From NCBI GenBank assembly GCA_964354135.1, contig CAYGZA010000034.1, positions 1 to 30,981 of the forward strand: DNA of 30,981 bases, in the 5' to 3' direction. Positions 1 through 8,439 of this stretch are shown piece by piece; positions within the stretch are counted from its first letter, which is position 1, and each line of letters starts with the position of its first letter. Made by a program: the position numbers and the translations under genes. Origin of the DNA: CAYGZA01 sp964354135. Lineage in GTDB: Bacteria > Planctomycetota > Planctomycetia > Pirellulales > Thermoguttaceae. Below the pieces are notes generated by a model. That model ran no database searches. It worked only from the letters and a program-made list of their open reading frames with translations, and had not been told where the DNA came from.

Positions 1-296
1 CAATGGGGCGGCCACGCCGACACGGCCCGGCCCTGAAGACTGCTGTCATCGAGGAAACTTGGGGTTCCGCCAAGCGGGGCTGCGCGTGGCGCGGCGGAGG
101 GGGCCTACCGGGGGGGCGGGCAGGTTTGGCGGGACGGCTTTGGGCCGGTCGGGGAGTCGCCATGGCACCCGCGCAGAGTTGTTGCCACCGCGTCCTTCGC
201 CTGGTTGGCGCCGCCTCGTCGACGCGATATGGTGGCGATTGCCCGCGAAACAACGTCGCCGATCAGAACGCTTCCTTCTGCCCGGGAGGTCCGACG
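1..296. other. Left-edge stretch with no convincing gene
   Basis: No gene is called here. The frame of the downstream glycosidase stays open from base 3, but the upstream residues are Arg/Gly/Pro-rich low-information sequence with no recognisable domain. The real start at 297 has both a ribosome binding site and a signal peptide. High GC alone explains the open frame. The stretch may hold the promoter of the GH116-like gene, but I see no clear -35/-10 pair. Confidence 0.6.
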
Positions 297-3185
297 ATGA
301 AATCCGACCGACGCCGATCGGCCCGCGGCACCGCTATCGGGCTGGCCGTCTCCTTCGCCCTGACAACGGCCTCGGCGGGCGCCGCCGAGCTGTTTCCGGT
401 CCGGGAGCCGCAGGCGGGCTGGGCCGAGTTCCGGGCGGCGGGCTACCCGGGGCCCGTTTGCGGCGTGATCTACCGCCTCAAGGACCAGGTGACCAACGGG
501 ATGCCGCTGGGGGCCATCGACACCGGGTGCATCGACCTGGAAACCAACGGGACGTTCGGCTATTCGACGATCTTCAATACCCACGTGCCGAACCGCGGCG
601 GGGCCGCGCTCAGGGCGCCGGTGTTGGTGCTCTGCGTGGGCGGCAAGACATGGGGGCTTTGCGGCGAGGGCATTGCGAAGGATCCGTACCTGCCGCACCT
701 GACCGCCTGGCTGCCGGGGGACCTCGGGCCCGCGCAGCCGGCCTGGGGCGCCAATGCGGCGGGCGTCCCCGGCTGGGCCAAGAGCGCCGGCACGAGCAAG
801 CACGACATCCCGCGGGGCCGGGTCTTCTGCCACGCCCCGGCCGTCGTCCGCTGGACCAGCCCGGTGGCCGGCCGGATCGAGATCCGCGGGGGGCTGTGGA
901 CGGTGCGGAACCTCGGGCGAGTGCAGAAGTGGGAGCTGCGCAAGAACGGACTCGCGCTTACCGGCGGCAAGATCGCCTGGGGACCGACCTCCGCAGCACC
1001 CCAGCCCTATTCCGCCGGCAGCGGGGGCGCGGCGGCCTTGAAGCCGGCGGTCCAGCCGGGCGACCGGATCGAGCTGGTCTTGGAGCAGGCCGCGGTGTGC
1101 GAGGATTTCGTCGGCGTGGACCTGACCGTGGCCGCGCCGGGCGCCGGGAAGACCTGGGACCTGGCGGCCGACTGGAGCGACTCGCAAAACCCGAACGGCC
1201 CGTGGACGTACGACGATGCCCGCCGGCGGGCCTTCCATCTGCTTCGGCCCGGCTCGCTTCCCCAAGTCCGGCGAGCCAAGGAGATCCATTACTGGGGGCA
1301 TTACCCAATTGCCGACGTGGAGTACGAGACCGATGCCCCGGTCCAGGTTGGGCTGCGGGCGTGGACCTCGTTCATCCCCGGCGCGCTGGTGGATTCCGTA
1401 ATCCCGGGGGCCGTGTTCGAGACGCACCTTCGCAATACGGGCAGCGAGGCCCAGAGCGGCTCGATCGTGCTGAACTTCCCCGGGCCGGCAGTCGAGGAAG
1501 CGGGCGCCGCGCGCTTCGAGCGGGCGCAAGTGCAGGGCGATTTCACCGGGGTCGAGGTCAGGGCGCCGCTGGCAAGCTACGCCCTGGGCGCGCTGGGCAA
1601 GGAAGCCGTCCGCACCGGCGGCGACTTGGGCACCGAGGAGAAGGCGTGGGTCGAGGTGGCGAAGACGCTCCCCGAGGCCCAGCCCGCTCGGCCGGGCTCC
1701 AGCGTGGCGGTCGATTTCTCGCTTCCCGCCGGGCAGGAGAAGGTGGTCCGCTTCGCGCTCACCTGGTGCGCCCCGGACTGGAAGGGGGGCGGCTCGCCGT
1801 CGGCTGCAACGCCGAACACGTTTACCCACATGTACGCCAAGCACTACCCCAGCCCGACGGAAACGGCCAAACTGCTCGCTGCCCGGCACCAGTCGCTCCT
1901 GAAGCGGGTCCTCGCCTGGCAGCAGGTGATCTACGCGGAGAGGCAGTTGCCCCGGTGGCTGCGGGACTCGCTCATCAATAATCTCTACATGATCCCCGAG
2001 ACGGGGCTCTGGGCCCAGGCGAAGCCGCCGCTGGGCAAGTGGTGCCGGGCGGAAGACGGACTCTTCGGCATGATCGAATGCCCGCGGGAATGCCCGCAGA
2101 TCGAGTGCATCCCGTGCAGCTTGTACGGGAACATCCCGCTGGTCTATTTCTTCCCGGAGCTGGCCCTGTCGACGCTCCGCGGCTACAAGGGCTACCAGTG
2201 GCCGGAGGGGATGGTGGTTTGGGTGTTTGGCCCGATGGCCGATTTTGCCACGCCGGCGCGGCCCTACCAGGTGGCGAGCAGCGACGTCTGCATGATCGAG
2301 ATGATCGACAAGCTATGGCTCCGCACCGGCAGCGACGAGGTCCTCAAGGAATTCTACGAGTCGGCCAAGCGGGCCACGGTCCACGCCATGAACCTGCGGC
2401 CGGAGTACGGGCCCAAACAGGTGATCAGCATGCCCACCGGCGACAAGGACAACGAGTGGTTCGAGTTTGTGCCGCTTCAGGGTCTCGTTTCCCACGTGGG
2501 CGGGCTGCACCTGGCGCAGCTCCGCATGATGAAGCGGATGGCGGAGAAGATGGGCGACGCGGAGTTCGCCAGGCGGTGCGACCGGTGGTTCGAGGCCGGC
2601 TCGAAGTCGATGGAAGAGGACCTGTGGGCCGGCACGCACTACCTGCTCTACCACGAGATCAAGAGCGGGAAGAAATCGGATGCGGTGCTCGCCTTCCAGC
2701 TCGACGGCGAGTGGATCGCGCGGTTCCACGGCCTCCCCGGGGTCTTCCGCCCGGAGCGGGTCAAGACCACCCTGGACACGATCGCCAAGGCCAACGCCGA
2801 CCCGAAGCGGTGCCCCTACGGCGTCAAGGTCTTCGCCAGCGCCGACGGCACTCCGGCCAAGGGGGAGCTCAGCTACTGGCGCACGACGGGCACGCACGCG
2901 CCGAGCTGCTTCATGCTCGGCATGACGTACCTGTACGAGGGCCGGCGGGAGTTCGGCGAGGAGGTGATGCGCCGGGTGATGGACTACGTGGTCGTCCGGC
3001 AGGGCAACACCTGGGATTTCCCCCTGGTCTGGGACGTGGAAAACGGGACCCGGTACTACGGCTCGGACTACTACCAGAACATGATGCTCTGGTCCGTCCC
3101 GGCGGTCCTTGGCGGGCAGGACCTTGCCGGCCCCTGCAAGCCCGGCGGGCTGGTGGACCGGATCCTCAAGGCCGGCAGGCCATAA
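297..3185 (+). CDS. Secreted GH116-family-like glycosidase
   Basis: This is a 962-residue exported protein, probably a beta-glycosidase acting outside the cytoplasm. ATG 297 is chosen because GGGAGGT lies just upstream and the first ~30 residues form a signal peptide ending near SAGAAEL. The middle resembles the GBA2/GH116 N-terminal beta domain (FIPGALVDSVIPGAVFETHLRNTGSE). The C-terminal half resembles the GH116 (alpha/alpha)6 barrel: IECIPCSLYGN near residue 603 matches the family's strand with the nucleophile Glu, and DLWAGTHYLLY followed by LDGEW matches the barrel segment with the acid/base. By eye, the usual acid/base Asp position is replaced and Asp803 lies about three residues later, so activity is uncertain. 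The nearest gene downstream is an unrelated radical SAM gene. Family assignment is from remembered motif similarity, and the substrate is unknown. Confidence 0.75.
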   Translation: MKSDRRRSARGTAIGLAVSFALTTASAGAAELFPVREPQAGWAEFRAAGYPGPVCGVIYRLKDQVTNGMPLGAIDTGCIDLETNGTFGYSTIFNTHVPNRGGAALRAPVLVLCVGGKTWGLCGEGIAKDPYLPHLTAWLPGDLGPAQPAWGANAAGVPGWAKSAGTSKHDIPRGRVFCHAPAVVRWTSPVAGRIEIRGGLWTVRNLGRVQKWELRKNGLALTGGKIAWGPTSAAPQPYSAGSGGAAALKPAVQPGDRIELVLEQAAVCEDFVGVDLTVAAPGAGKTWDLAADWSDSQNPNGPWTYDDARRRAFHLLRPGSLPQVRRAKEIHYWGHYPIADVEYETDAPVQVGLRAWTSFIPGALVDSVIPGAVFETHLRNTGSEAQSGSIVLNFPGPAVEEAGAARFERAQVQGDFTGVEVRAPLASYALGALGKEAVRTGGDLGTEEKAWVEVAKTLPEAQPARPGSSVAVDFSLPAGQEKVVRFALTWCAPDWKGGGSPSAATPNTFTHMYAKHYPSPTETAKLLAARHQSLLKRVLAWQQVIYAERQLPRWLRDSLINNLYMIPETGLWAQAKPPLGKWCRAEDGLFGMIECPRECPQIECIPCSLYGNIPLVYFFPELALSTLRGYKGYQWPEGMVVWVFGPMADFATPARPYQVASSDVCMIEMIDKLWLRTGSDEVLKEFYESAKRATVHAMNLRPEYGPKQVISMPTGDKDNEWFEFVPLQGLVSHVGGLHLAQLRMMKRMAEKMGDAEFARRCDRWFEAGSKSMEEDLWAGTHYLLYHEIKSGKKSDAVLAFQLDGEWIARFHGLPGVFRPERVKTTLDTIAKANADPKRCPYGVKVFASADGTPAKGELSYWRTTGTHAPSCFMLGMTYLYEGRREFGEEVMRRVMDYVVVRQGNTWDFPLVWDVENGTRYYGSDYYQNMMLWSVPAVLGGQDLAGPCKPGGLVDRILKAGRP

Positions 3186-3241
3186 GCCGGCCATAGAGAG
3201 GACGCCAAACAGCCTCGCGCGATTCCGGGAGAGCGAGATAC

Positions 3242-3269
3242 TTGCCGGGACGAACTCTCCGCGTATACT
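3242..3269 (+). promoter_or_regulatory. Candidate sigma-70 promoter for the radical SAM gene
   Basis: TTGCCG (3242-3247) and TATACT (3264-3269) are separated by 16 bases, close to the sigma-70 consensus. They lie about 75 bases before the ATG at 3343. The predicted leader contains a small hairpin with GAGGGT at 3299-3304 and ACCCTC at 3314-3319. No expression data support it. Confidence 0.45.
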
Positions 3270-3342
3270 CAATCTATCGGCGCTCGCGTGGAAGTCCTGA
3301 GGGTATGGGGAAAACCCTCGGTGGTCACAGGAGTGGTAGTCA

Positions 3343-4728
3343 ATGCGCCTCTATCTGGTAAACCCCGCCAACCCACTCGTTGCCTTGAGCAAGGTCAAGG
3401 AGAACCGCTGGAACCATTACCGCGTCTGGAAGCCGCTCAGTCTCATGGTCCTGGCCGGTCTGACCCCGCCGGAGTGGGAAATCACGATCGTGGACGAGAA
3501 CCTGGGCGTGCCGGACTACCTGGGCATGCCTCGACCGGACCTGGTGGGCGTTACCGCGTTCACGTCGCAGGCAAACCGTGCTTACCAGTTGGCGGCCGAG
3601 TTTCGCGGCCGGGGCGTGCCCGTGGTGATGGGAGGCATCCATGCGACCATGTGCTCGGAGGAGGCCGTGCCGCGCGTCGATTCGGTGGTCACCGGGGAAG
3701 CGGAGAGCGTCTGGGCGGACGTGCTGGCCGACTTCCGACGTGGCGGCCTAAAGCGGCTTTACGCCGGCCGGCACGTGGACCTGGCCAGCGCTCCGCCGGC
3801 CCGGCACGACCTGCTGCCGTCCGGCTATGCCTTCGGCGCGATTCAGACCACGCGCGGCTGCCCGCTCAATTGCAGTTTCTGCAGCGTGACGAGCTTCAAC
3901 GGAAGGGAGTACCGGCGACGGAGCATCGAGGGGGTGGTCGAGGAGTTCCAGTCGATTCGAGAGAAGCTCGTTCTGGTCGTCGACGACAACCTGATCGGCA
4001 CGCGCCGCGAGCACATCGCCCGCGCCAAGGCCCTGTTTCGAGCCATGATCGAGGCGGGACTGCGCAAGAAGTGGATCGCCCAAGTGACGATCAACATGGC
4101 CGACGACGAGGAGCTGCTGGCCCTGGCGGCAAAGGCCGGCTGTTGCGGCGTGTTCGTGGGCTTTGAGTCGCCGACGGCGGCGGGGCTTGCCGAGGTGGGC
4201 AAGAAGTTCAATCTTGCCAACGGGAGGGATCTCCGGGCCTCCGTCCGCCGGATCCAGCGGCACGGAATCCTGGTGGCAGGCTCCTTCATCATGGGGCTGG
4301 ACACGGATCGCCGGGGCATCGGCAGGCAGATCGCCGAGACGGCCTCCGGCTACGGCCTGGACATCCTCCAGGCCGTGTTCCTGACGCCGCTCCCCGGCAC
4401 GCGCCTGTGGGACGCCATGGCATCGGCGGGCCGGCTCCATGCCGACGCGTTCCCGGCGGATTGGCAGTACTACACGCTCACCTTTCCGGTGGCCCGCTAC
4501 AAGAACCTCTCCTGCGGCGACATCCTCACGGAGATGGACGTCTGCGACCGGAGGTTCTACTGCCTGCCGCGGATCCTGCGGCGGGTGTGGGGCAGCTTCT
4601 TGCAAAGGCGGAAGCCCCTGATCGCGCTCTTCGCGAATCTCTCCTACCGAAGCAACCTTCGCCTGGCCCGCAGGGCCTACCGGGAATTCGGCCTGAAGGC
4701 GCGCGTCACTGGCTCCCCGCCCCCTTGA
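3343..4728 (+). CDS. B12-binding-domain radical SAM protein
   Basis: This 461-residue protein is a class B (cobalamin-dependent type) radical SAM enzyme of unknown substrate. An N-terminal Rossmann-like B12-binding domain covers roughly residues 1-130 (PDLVGVTAFTSQ, VPVVMGGIHATM). It is followed by the radical SAM core with the CxxxCxxC cluster motif in TRGCPLNCSFCSV near residue 175, and a Gly-rich GVFVGFESP strand typical of the Elp3-like fold. The C-terminal ~100 residues are basic. ATG 3343 follows an AGGAG-like ribosome binding site. Its last 48 codons are repeated at 9694-9841. Its 3' end overlaps the convergent SMP-30 fragment by 23 bases. Relatives include methyltransferases such as hopanoid methylases, but I cannot place it in a subgroup. 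Confidence 0.85.
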   Translation: MRLYLVNPANPLVALSKVKENRWNHYRVWKPLSLMVLAGLTPPEWEITIVDENLGVPDYLGMPRPDLVGVTAFTSQANRAYQLAAEFRGRGVPVVMGGIHATMCSEEAVPRVDSVVTGEAESVWADVLADFRRGGLKRLYAGRHVDLASAPPARHDLLPSGYAFGAIQTTRGCPLNCSFCSVTSFNGREYRRRSIEGVVEEFQSIREKLVLVVDDNLIGTRREHIARAKALFRAMIEAGLRKKWIAQVTINMADDEELLALAAKAGCCGVFVGFESPTAAGLAEVGKKFNLANGRDLRASVRRIQRHGILVAGSFIMGLDTDRRGIGRQIAETASGYGLDILQAVFLTPLPGTRLWDAMASAGRLHADAFPADWQYYTLTFPVARYKNLSCGDILTEMDVCDRRFYCLPRILRRVWGSFLQRRKPLIALFANLSYRSNLRLARRAYREFGLKARVTGSPPP

Positions 4729-4976
4729 CCCGCATCCGCAGCCCGTAGAACCCCTTGCTGGCGGTGATGAACAGGGTGTGCCCGTCCTTGCCGCCGAAAC
4801 AGACGTTGGCGGTCCAGGGCTCGTCCACCGCGACGTGCTCAACCTGCTTGCCGGTCTTGTCGAAGACAATGACGCCGCGGCCGGTCAGGTAGACGTTCCC
4901 CTCGTCGTCGATGGTCATGCCGTCCGAGCCGAGCTTGCAGAAGAGCCGCTTGCCGGCGAGCGTTCCGGCCGGCCGG
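4581..4976 (+). repeat. 396-bp direct repeat, left copy
   Basis: This copy matches 9694-10089 base for base except at 4611/9724 (G versus C, a silent Arg codon change in the radical SAM gene) and 4968/10081 (G versus T, Asp to Ala in the SMP-30 frame). It covers the last 148 bases of the radical SAM gene and the 3' part of the convergent SMP-30 gene. Together the copies bracket a 4.7-kb block (4977-9693). Confidence 0.95.
4706..4976 (-). pseudogene. Truncated SMP-30/gluconolactonase 3' fragment
   Basis: This fragment is nearly identical to the C-terminal ~89 residues (about 211-299) of the intact SMP-30-like gene at 9819-10718. It has the same stop codon and the same KGFYGL C-terminal region. 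Homology ends abruptly at 4976. Upstream of that the frame continues into unrelated sequence to a possible ATG at 5050, so no N-terminal half of the beta-propeller and no metal-site residues except Asp228-equivalent remain. It is almost certainly non-functional, and is the left relic of the duplication that accompanied insertion of the 4977-9693 block. Confidence 0.9.
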
Positions 4977-5004
4977 TATGGACAATGGGGAAGAGACCTG
5001 CCGG

Positions 5005-5081
5005 GGGTGGCTGGGGCTGAGCCGTGCGAAGCCCCACGTTGTACGGTCACTGGGGCACGCTGCGCTTTGCCCCAGCCACCC
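5005..5081. repeat. 77-bp palindromic (REP/MITE-like) element at the left junction
   Basis: GGGTGGCTGGGGC (5005-5017) is perfectly complementary to GCCCCAGCCACCC (5069-5081). Inside, GGGGC/GCCCC segments can form two smaller hairpins. It lies 28 bases inside the left end of the inserted block and downstream of the GYF_2/TolB stop. It could act as a bidirectional terminator or be a non-autonomous mobile repeat. I recall similar palindromes as common in planctomycete genomes. Confidence 0.7.
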
Positions 5082-5144
5082 GCCGCCCTCGACGAGAAAC
5101 TCCTTGTTCTGTTCCTCGAAGCGGCCGGCCGGCCCGCGGGCTCC

Positions 5145-8100
5145 TCACCTCGCTGCCGGGTCCCCGGCCCCGAGGCGCGTCCAAGTCTCGGTGAGAGGGC
5201 GGGTCGAGATGATGTACCGTCCGGTTTTCTGGTTTAGGACGGGCCAGCCCTCGCAATTCAGTTTCAAGTGATTGTCGTCGTCAATCGTCACCGTGACGCG
5301 CACGTTATAGGGCTTACGGGTATCAAGCTTGAAGACCGCCTCGAAACTCCCCGTGAGGGACTTGGGGGCCGCGTTTGCGTCGCGGCGGGTCAGTTTTCCG
5401 CTCAGCGACTGGAGCGTGTCGCTGGATTCCAGGTTGATCGTTGCGGTCTTTCCGTCATCAATGATCTTGAACGTCGCGCCGGCGGTAGCCTGCCACGTGC
5501 CCGACAACGCACCCTTGGCTTGCGGCTCTCCGTCGGCAGGTTTCTTGTCAGCAGGTGGTAACTCTTTGGCTCCAGGCGTTGGCGCCTGTTCTTCCGCAAC
5601 CCCGAGCGAGCCCGGCTGTGGCGCAGAGTCAAACTGGGGAACCTTCCAAGGAAGCAGGTCAGATGCGACATAGGATGCTTGGTAGAACACAGGCTCGCTG
5701 ACATCCACGATCCAAATATGATGCTGATTCTCATAATCATAGCCCCTCTTAGCGGTCTCCTCGAAGACAAGATGTTTGCCATCGGGGCTCCATGACAGAT
5801 TGTTTACAGGATTATTGCCGTAACCGGTTCTGTCCACTTGCATCACTGGGCGCATCCCTGTGGCGTCAGCGTTCATAACGTAAACGCAAGGCGGACCCTG
5901 AGCCGTCGTATCGCCTGTCAGCCTCCCCATTGCGCAAAATGCCATTCTCCTGCCGTCTGGCGACCAGCATGGCTGGTGCCCCCAAACAAGTCGGCGCGCA
6001 TTACCTCCACCAGCAGAAACGACCAATAACCCATTCTTGCCCTGAAAAGCGATTGTCTTGGCGTCGGGAGACCAGGAATGATGGGCGCGATAACCGTCAC
6101 TTGGTTCAGTTATCTGTGTCTGGTTGCTTCCATCGGCATTGATAATGCAGAGCACTTCGTTGTTCTCGCTGCCTCGGGCAAAGAGAATCTTTTCGCCGTC
6201 AGGCGACCACCGTGGATTTCGGCCTCCTGTTAGTCTCGTTTGCTGCGTTCCATCTCCCTTCGCCACCCAAATGTTCTCGTTGTTGTCAAAGGCGATCTTG
6301 GTCCCGTCGGGCGACCAACAAACCTCGTCAGTATCGTTGGGCGACTTGAGCGCGAGGGTAGGCGACTTCCATACAAAAATTCGGTGTACTGCGTCGCTAT
6401 TCACGCCGGTCGCACACACCTCGATATCCATTGAGTCTCGCCTGAAGTAGCGCGCAAACACAACACTTCCATCAGACTTCCAGAATGGAGTCCATTTGCA
6501 CGGCCACCACCGCGCATGTTCGTACCCGCGAACGTAGTCTGAGCCCTGGATCACGCAGGTTTCTCCAGAACCATCCAGATTTGCTATCCACACGTGCTGG
6601 CCCCGTCTGAAAACTATCTGCTTTCCGTCTGGTGAGCAACGTGGCTGTGAACCCCAGATCATTTGGACTCCCGGGGGAGTCAAATTGGTGATCCTCTGCA
6701 AGTTCTTCCCATCCGGGCCAATCAGATAGAGATTGCCCTGGTCGCCTAGCCCTCCTTCAAAGGCGATTCGCTTTCCGTCCGGCGACCAGGATGGGGCCGC
6801 GCCGTCAACTAGCCTGCTTACGTTTCCACCTGCTACGTCAAGGAGCGCAATGTACCTATCCAAGCCCACGTCGTTGGTGGCACCTGCGGCGATCTGTCTT
6901 GCATTGGGGGACCAGGATCGCGGATGATGGGCAATGCGCACGGCACCACCCTGGGGGCCGAGGTTGAGCCACTTCACTTGCCGTGACTGCTTGGCAATTA
7001 TACACAGCCCTGTTTGAGTGCCTTGCTGGGCGATTGCAGCAAGCTTGTTACCGTCGCGCGACGAGCACGCATTTGCGAGTATGCTCCCCCCTGGCCCGGT
7101 GAGGGGATGAAGCTCCGTGCTGTCCAGGTCAATCATTGCCGTCCTGCCGCCACTCAACAGCAAGCCTTTTCCGTTTGGCATCCACTGTAGTGTGTCCCCC
7201 AGTTCTCCCCACCCCTTGTCTTTTGACACCTGGAATATATCAGTTGCGTCGGCTTTCATAACGTACAAGTTCGTCCCGCTCTGGCCAGCCTTGCTCTCAC
7301 CGGCGTGGAATGCAACCCTCTGTCCGTCTGGGGACCACGCCACGCTCCTCACGTCCAGGCGAAGGGGATCGGCTTGGCGGCCACGGGGGGGCGCAAGCGT
7401 GCCGAAGAAGAAATTGGTTACCAACCATCTCTTCGACCCATCGGCGGAGATGACCCAGACGTTCCGTGGCGGCGCTCCAGAATCCCGTCGGCCCTCTGAG
7501 GCAATTCCGCCCGCTTGTTCGGTGGGCCTGGCGATGAACATGACGTACTTTCCATCAGGTGACCAACACGGGCAAGTGCATTCCAAAGGTGGCTCCATGA
7601 ATCTTGGCATGGTGCGCACGCCCGCGATTTGCTCTGGCTCATTACGTCCAACGGACGCTGGCGACGACCGCATCGTGCCTGGCGCTACCTTCCGGTTCCC
7701 CGGACGGAGCGCAGATTGCCCCGCCACGTTAGAGTCCTGGCTTGGTTCTTGCGGCACAGTGTCATCTCGCACCCGGCGAGTATCGGCCATGTCAGAAGAT
7801 CGTTTTCCCTCGGATGTGGGCCAGGTGGCAGATTCGGACGGCGCTGTTCTCTCGGCCTCTTGATTAGTCGAAGCAGCCGTATTGTCGGGCTTGCCCTCGT
7901 TTGTGGGACCGCCTCTCTTTACCGTCTCCCTCTTACTTGCCCCTGTGGAAGGCGACCCGTTCCTCACATCTCGTGGAGGAATTCCAGCGCTATCGTTTCG
8001 TTGGAGTCCCCCCATCAGTAGGTACGCCGCGCCCAGGCCGCCAATCACAACGAAAGAAGCGATAAATGGCAGGAGTTTCAGTGCGACCGGCACTCTCGAC

Positions 8101-8399
8101 GTTTTCTTGACTCCCGGTGGACCCGATGACGAGGCCGCCGTTCGCGGCTGAGTTGGGAGCAAAGGCTGCGATGCCGAATCTCTTGTCGCTTGGCGAGAGG
8201 CAGTTGCCGCTCGAATGGCGGACGCGAACGGCTCGACCTGCGCGAGCGGGAGCCACTGCGGCATCCCTTCGCACCAGCACAACGTATTTGGGTCCAGCCG
8301 ACCCGCCTGCCAGGAGCGGATCAGGTCGTCCGCCGTGAACGGCCCCGTCGGCTCGCCCCCTTTGCCGGCAACGTACCACGACTGAGATTGATCGGTCAT
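5145..8399 (-). CDS. GYF_2 domain, transmembrane, TolB-like beta-propeller protein
   Basis: This 1084-residue protein is probably membrane-anchored, with its large C-terminal part outside the cytoplasm. Residues ~8-57 form a GYF_2/DUF4339 domain (WYVAGKGGEPTGPF, Trp-rich). One transmembrane segment lies at ~103-130. A Ser/Thr/Pro/Arg-rich linker follows to ~270. Residues ~270-930 carry about a dozen PD40/TolB-type blades of the form SWSPDGK..IAF, enough for two propellers. A final ~100-residue beta-rich domain (GTWQATAGATFKI...) ends the chain. ATG 8399 is preceded by AAGGAGAG. It lies 40 bases downstream of the zinc-ribbon gene on the same strand, so the two probably form an operon. Its coding region has lower GC than the rest of the window. 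The function is unknown; propellers of this type usually bind proteins or peptidoglycan-associated partners. Confidence 0.85.
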   Translation of the reverse strand: MTDQSQSWYVAGKGGEPTGPFTADDLIRSWQAGRLDPNTLCWCEGMPQWLPLAQVEPFASAIRAATASRQATRDSASQPLLPTQPRTAASSSGPPGVKKTSRVPVALKLLPFIASFVVIGGLGAAYLLMGGLQRNDSAGIPPRDVRNGSPSTGASKRETVKRGGPTNEGKPDNTAASTNQEAERTAPSESATWPTSEGKRSSDMADTRRVRDDTVPQEPSQDSNVAGQSALRPGNRKVAPGTMRSSPASVGRNEPEQIAGVRTMPRFMEPPLECTCPCWSPDGKYVMFIARPTEQAGGIASEGRRDSGAPPRNVWVISADGSKRWLVTNFFFGTLAPPRGRQADPLRLDVRSVAWSPDGQRVAFHAGESKAGQSGTNLYVMKADATDIFQVSKDKGWGELGDTLQWMPNGKGLLLSGGRTAMIDLDSTELHPLTGPGGSILANACSSRDGNKLAAIAQQGTQTGLCIIAKQSRQVKWLNLGPQGGAVRIAHHPRSWSPNARQIAAGATNDVGLDRYIALLDVAGGNVSRLVDGAAPSWSPDGKRIAFEGGLGDQGNLYLIGPDGKNLQRITNLTPPGVQMIWGSQPRCSPDGKQIVFRRGQHVWIANLDGSGETCVIQGSDYVRGYEHARWWPCKWTPFWKSDGSVVFARYFRRDSMDIEVCATGVNSDAVHRIFVWKSPTLALKSPNDTDEVCWSPDGTKIAFDNNENIWVAKGDGTQQTRLTGGRNPRWSPDGEKILFARGSENNEVLCIINADGSNQTQITEPSDGYRAHHSWSPDAKTIAFQGKNGLLVVSAGGGNARRLVWGHQPCWSPDGRRMAFCAMGRLTGDTTAQGPPCVYVMNADATGMRPVMQVDRTGYGNNPVNNLSWSPDGKHLVFEETAKRGYDYENQHHIWIVDVSEPVFYQASYVASDLLPWKVPQFDSAPQPGSLGVAEEQAPTPGAKELPPADKKPADGEPQAKGALSGTWQATAGATFKIIDDGKTATINLESSDTLQSLSGKLTRRDANAAPKSLTGSFEAVFKLDTRKPYNVRVTVTIDDDNHLKLNCEGWPVLNQKTGRYIISTRPLTETWTRLGAGDPAAR

Positions 8400-8439
8400 G
8401 GAGAACTCTCCTTATCGATCGCGTCCGTATAACCCGCCG

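Noticed and set aside
3..296. N-terminal extension of the GH116-like protein to base 3
   Set aside because: The start at 297 has a good ribosome binding site and a signal peptide. The extension would bury the signal peptide.
4706..5050. A short SMP-30-like gene starting at 5050
   Set aside because: Homology to SMP-30 stops at the repeat edge (4976). The upstream part is unrelated and overlaps a palindromic repeat, so it is a fragment and not a gene.
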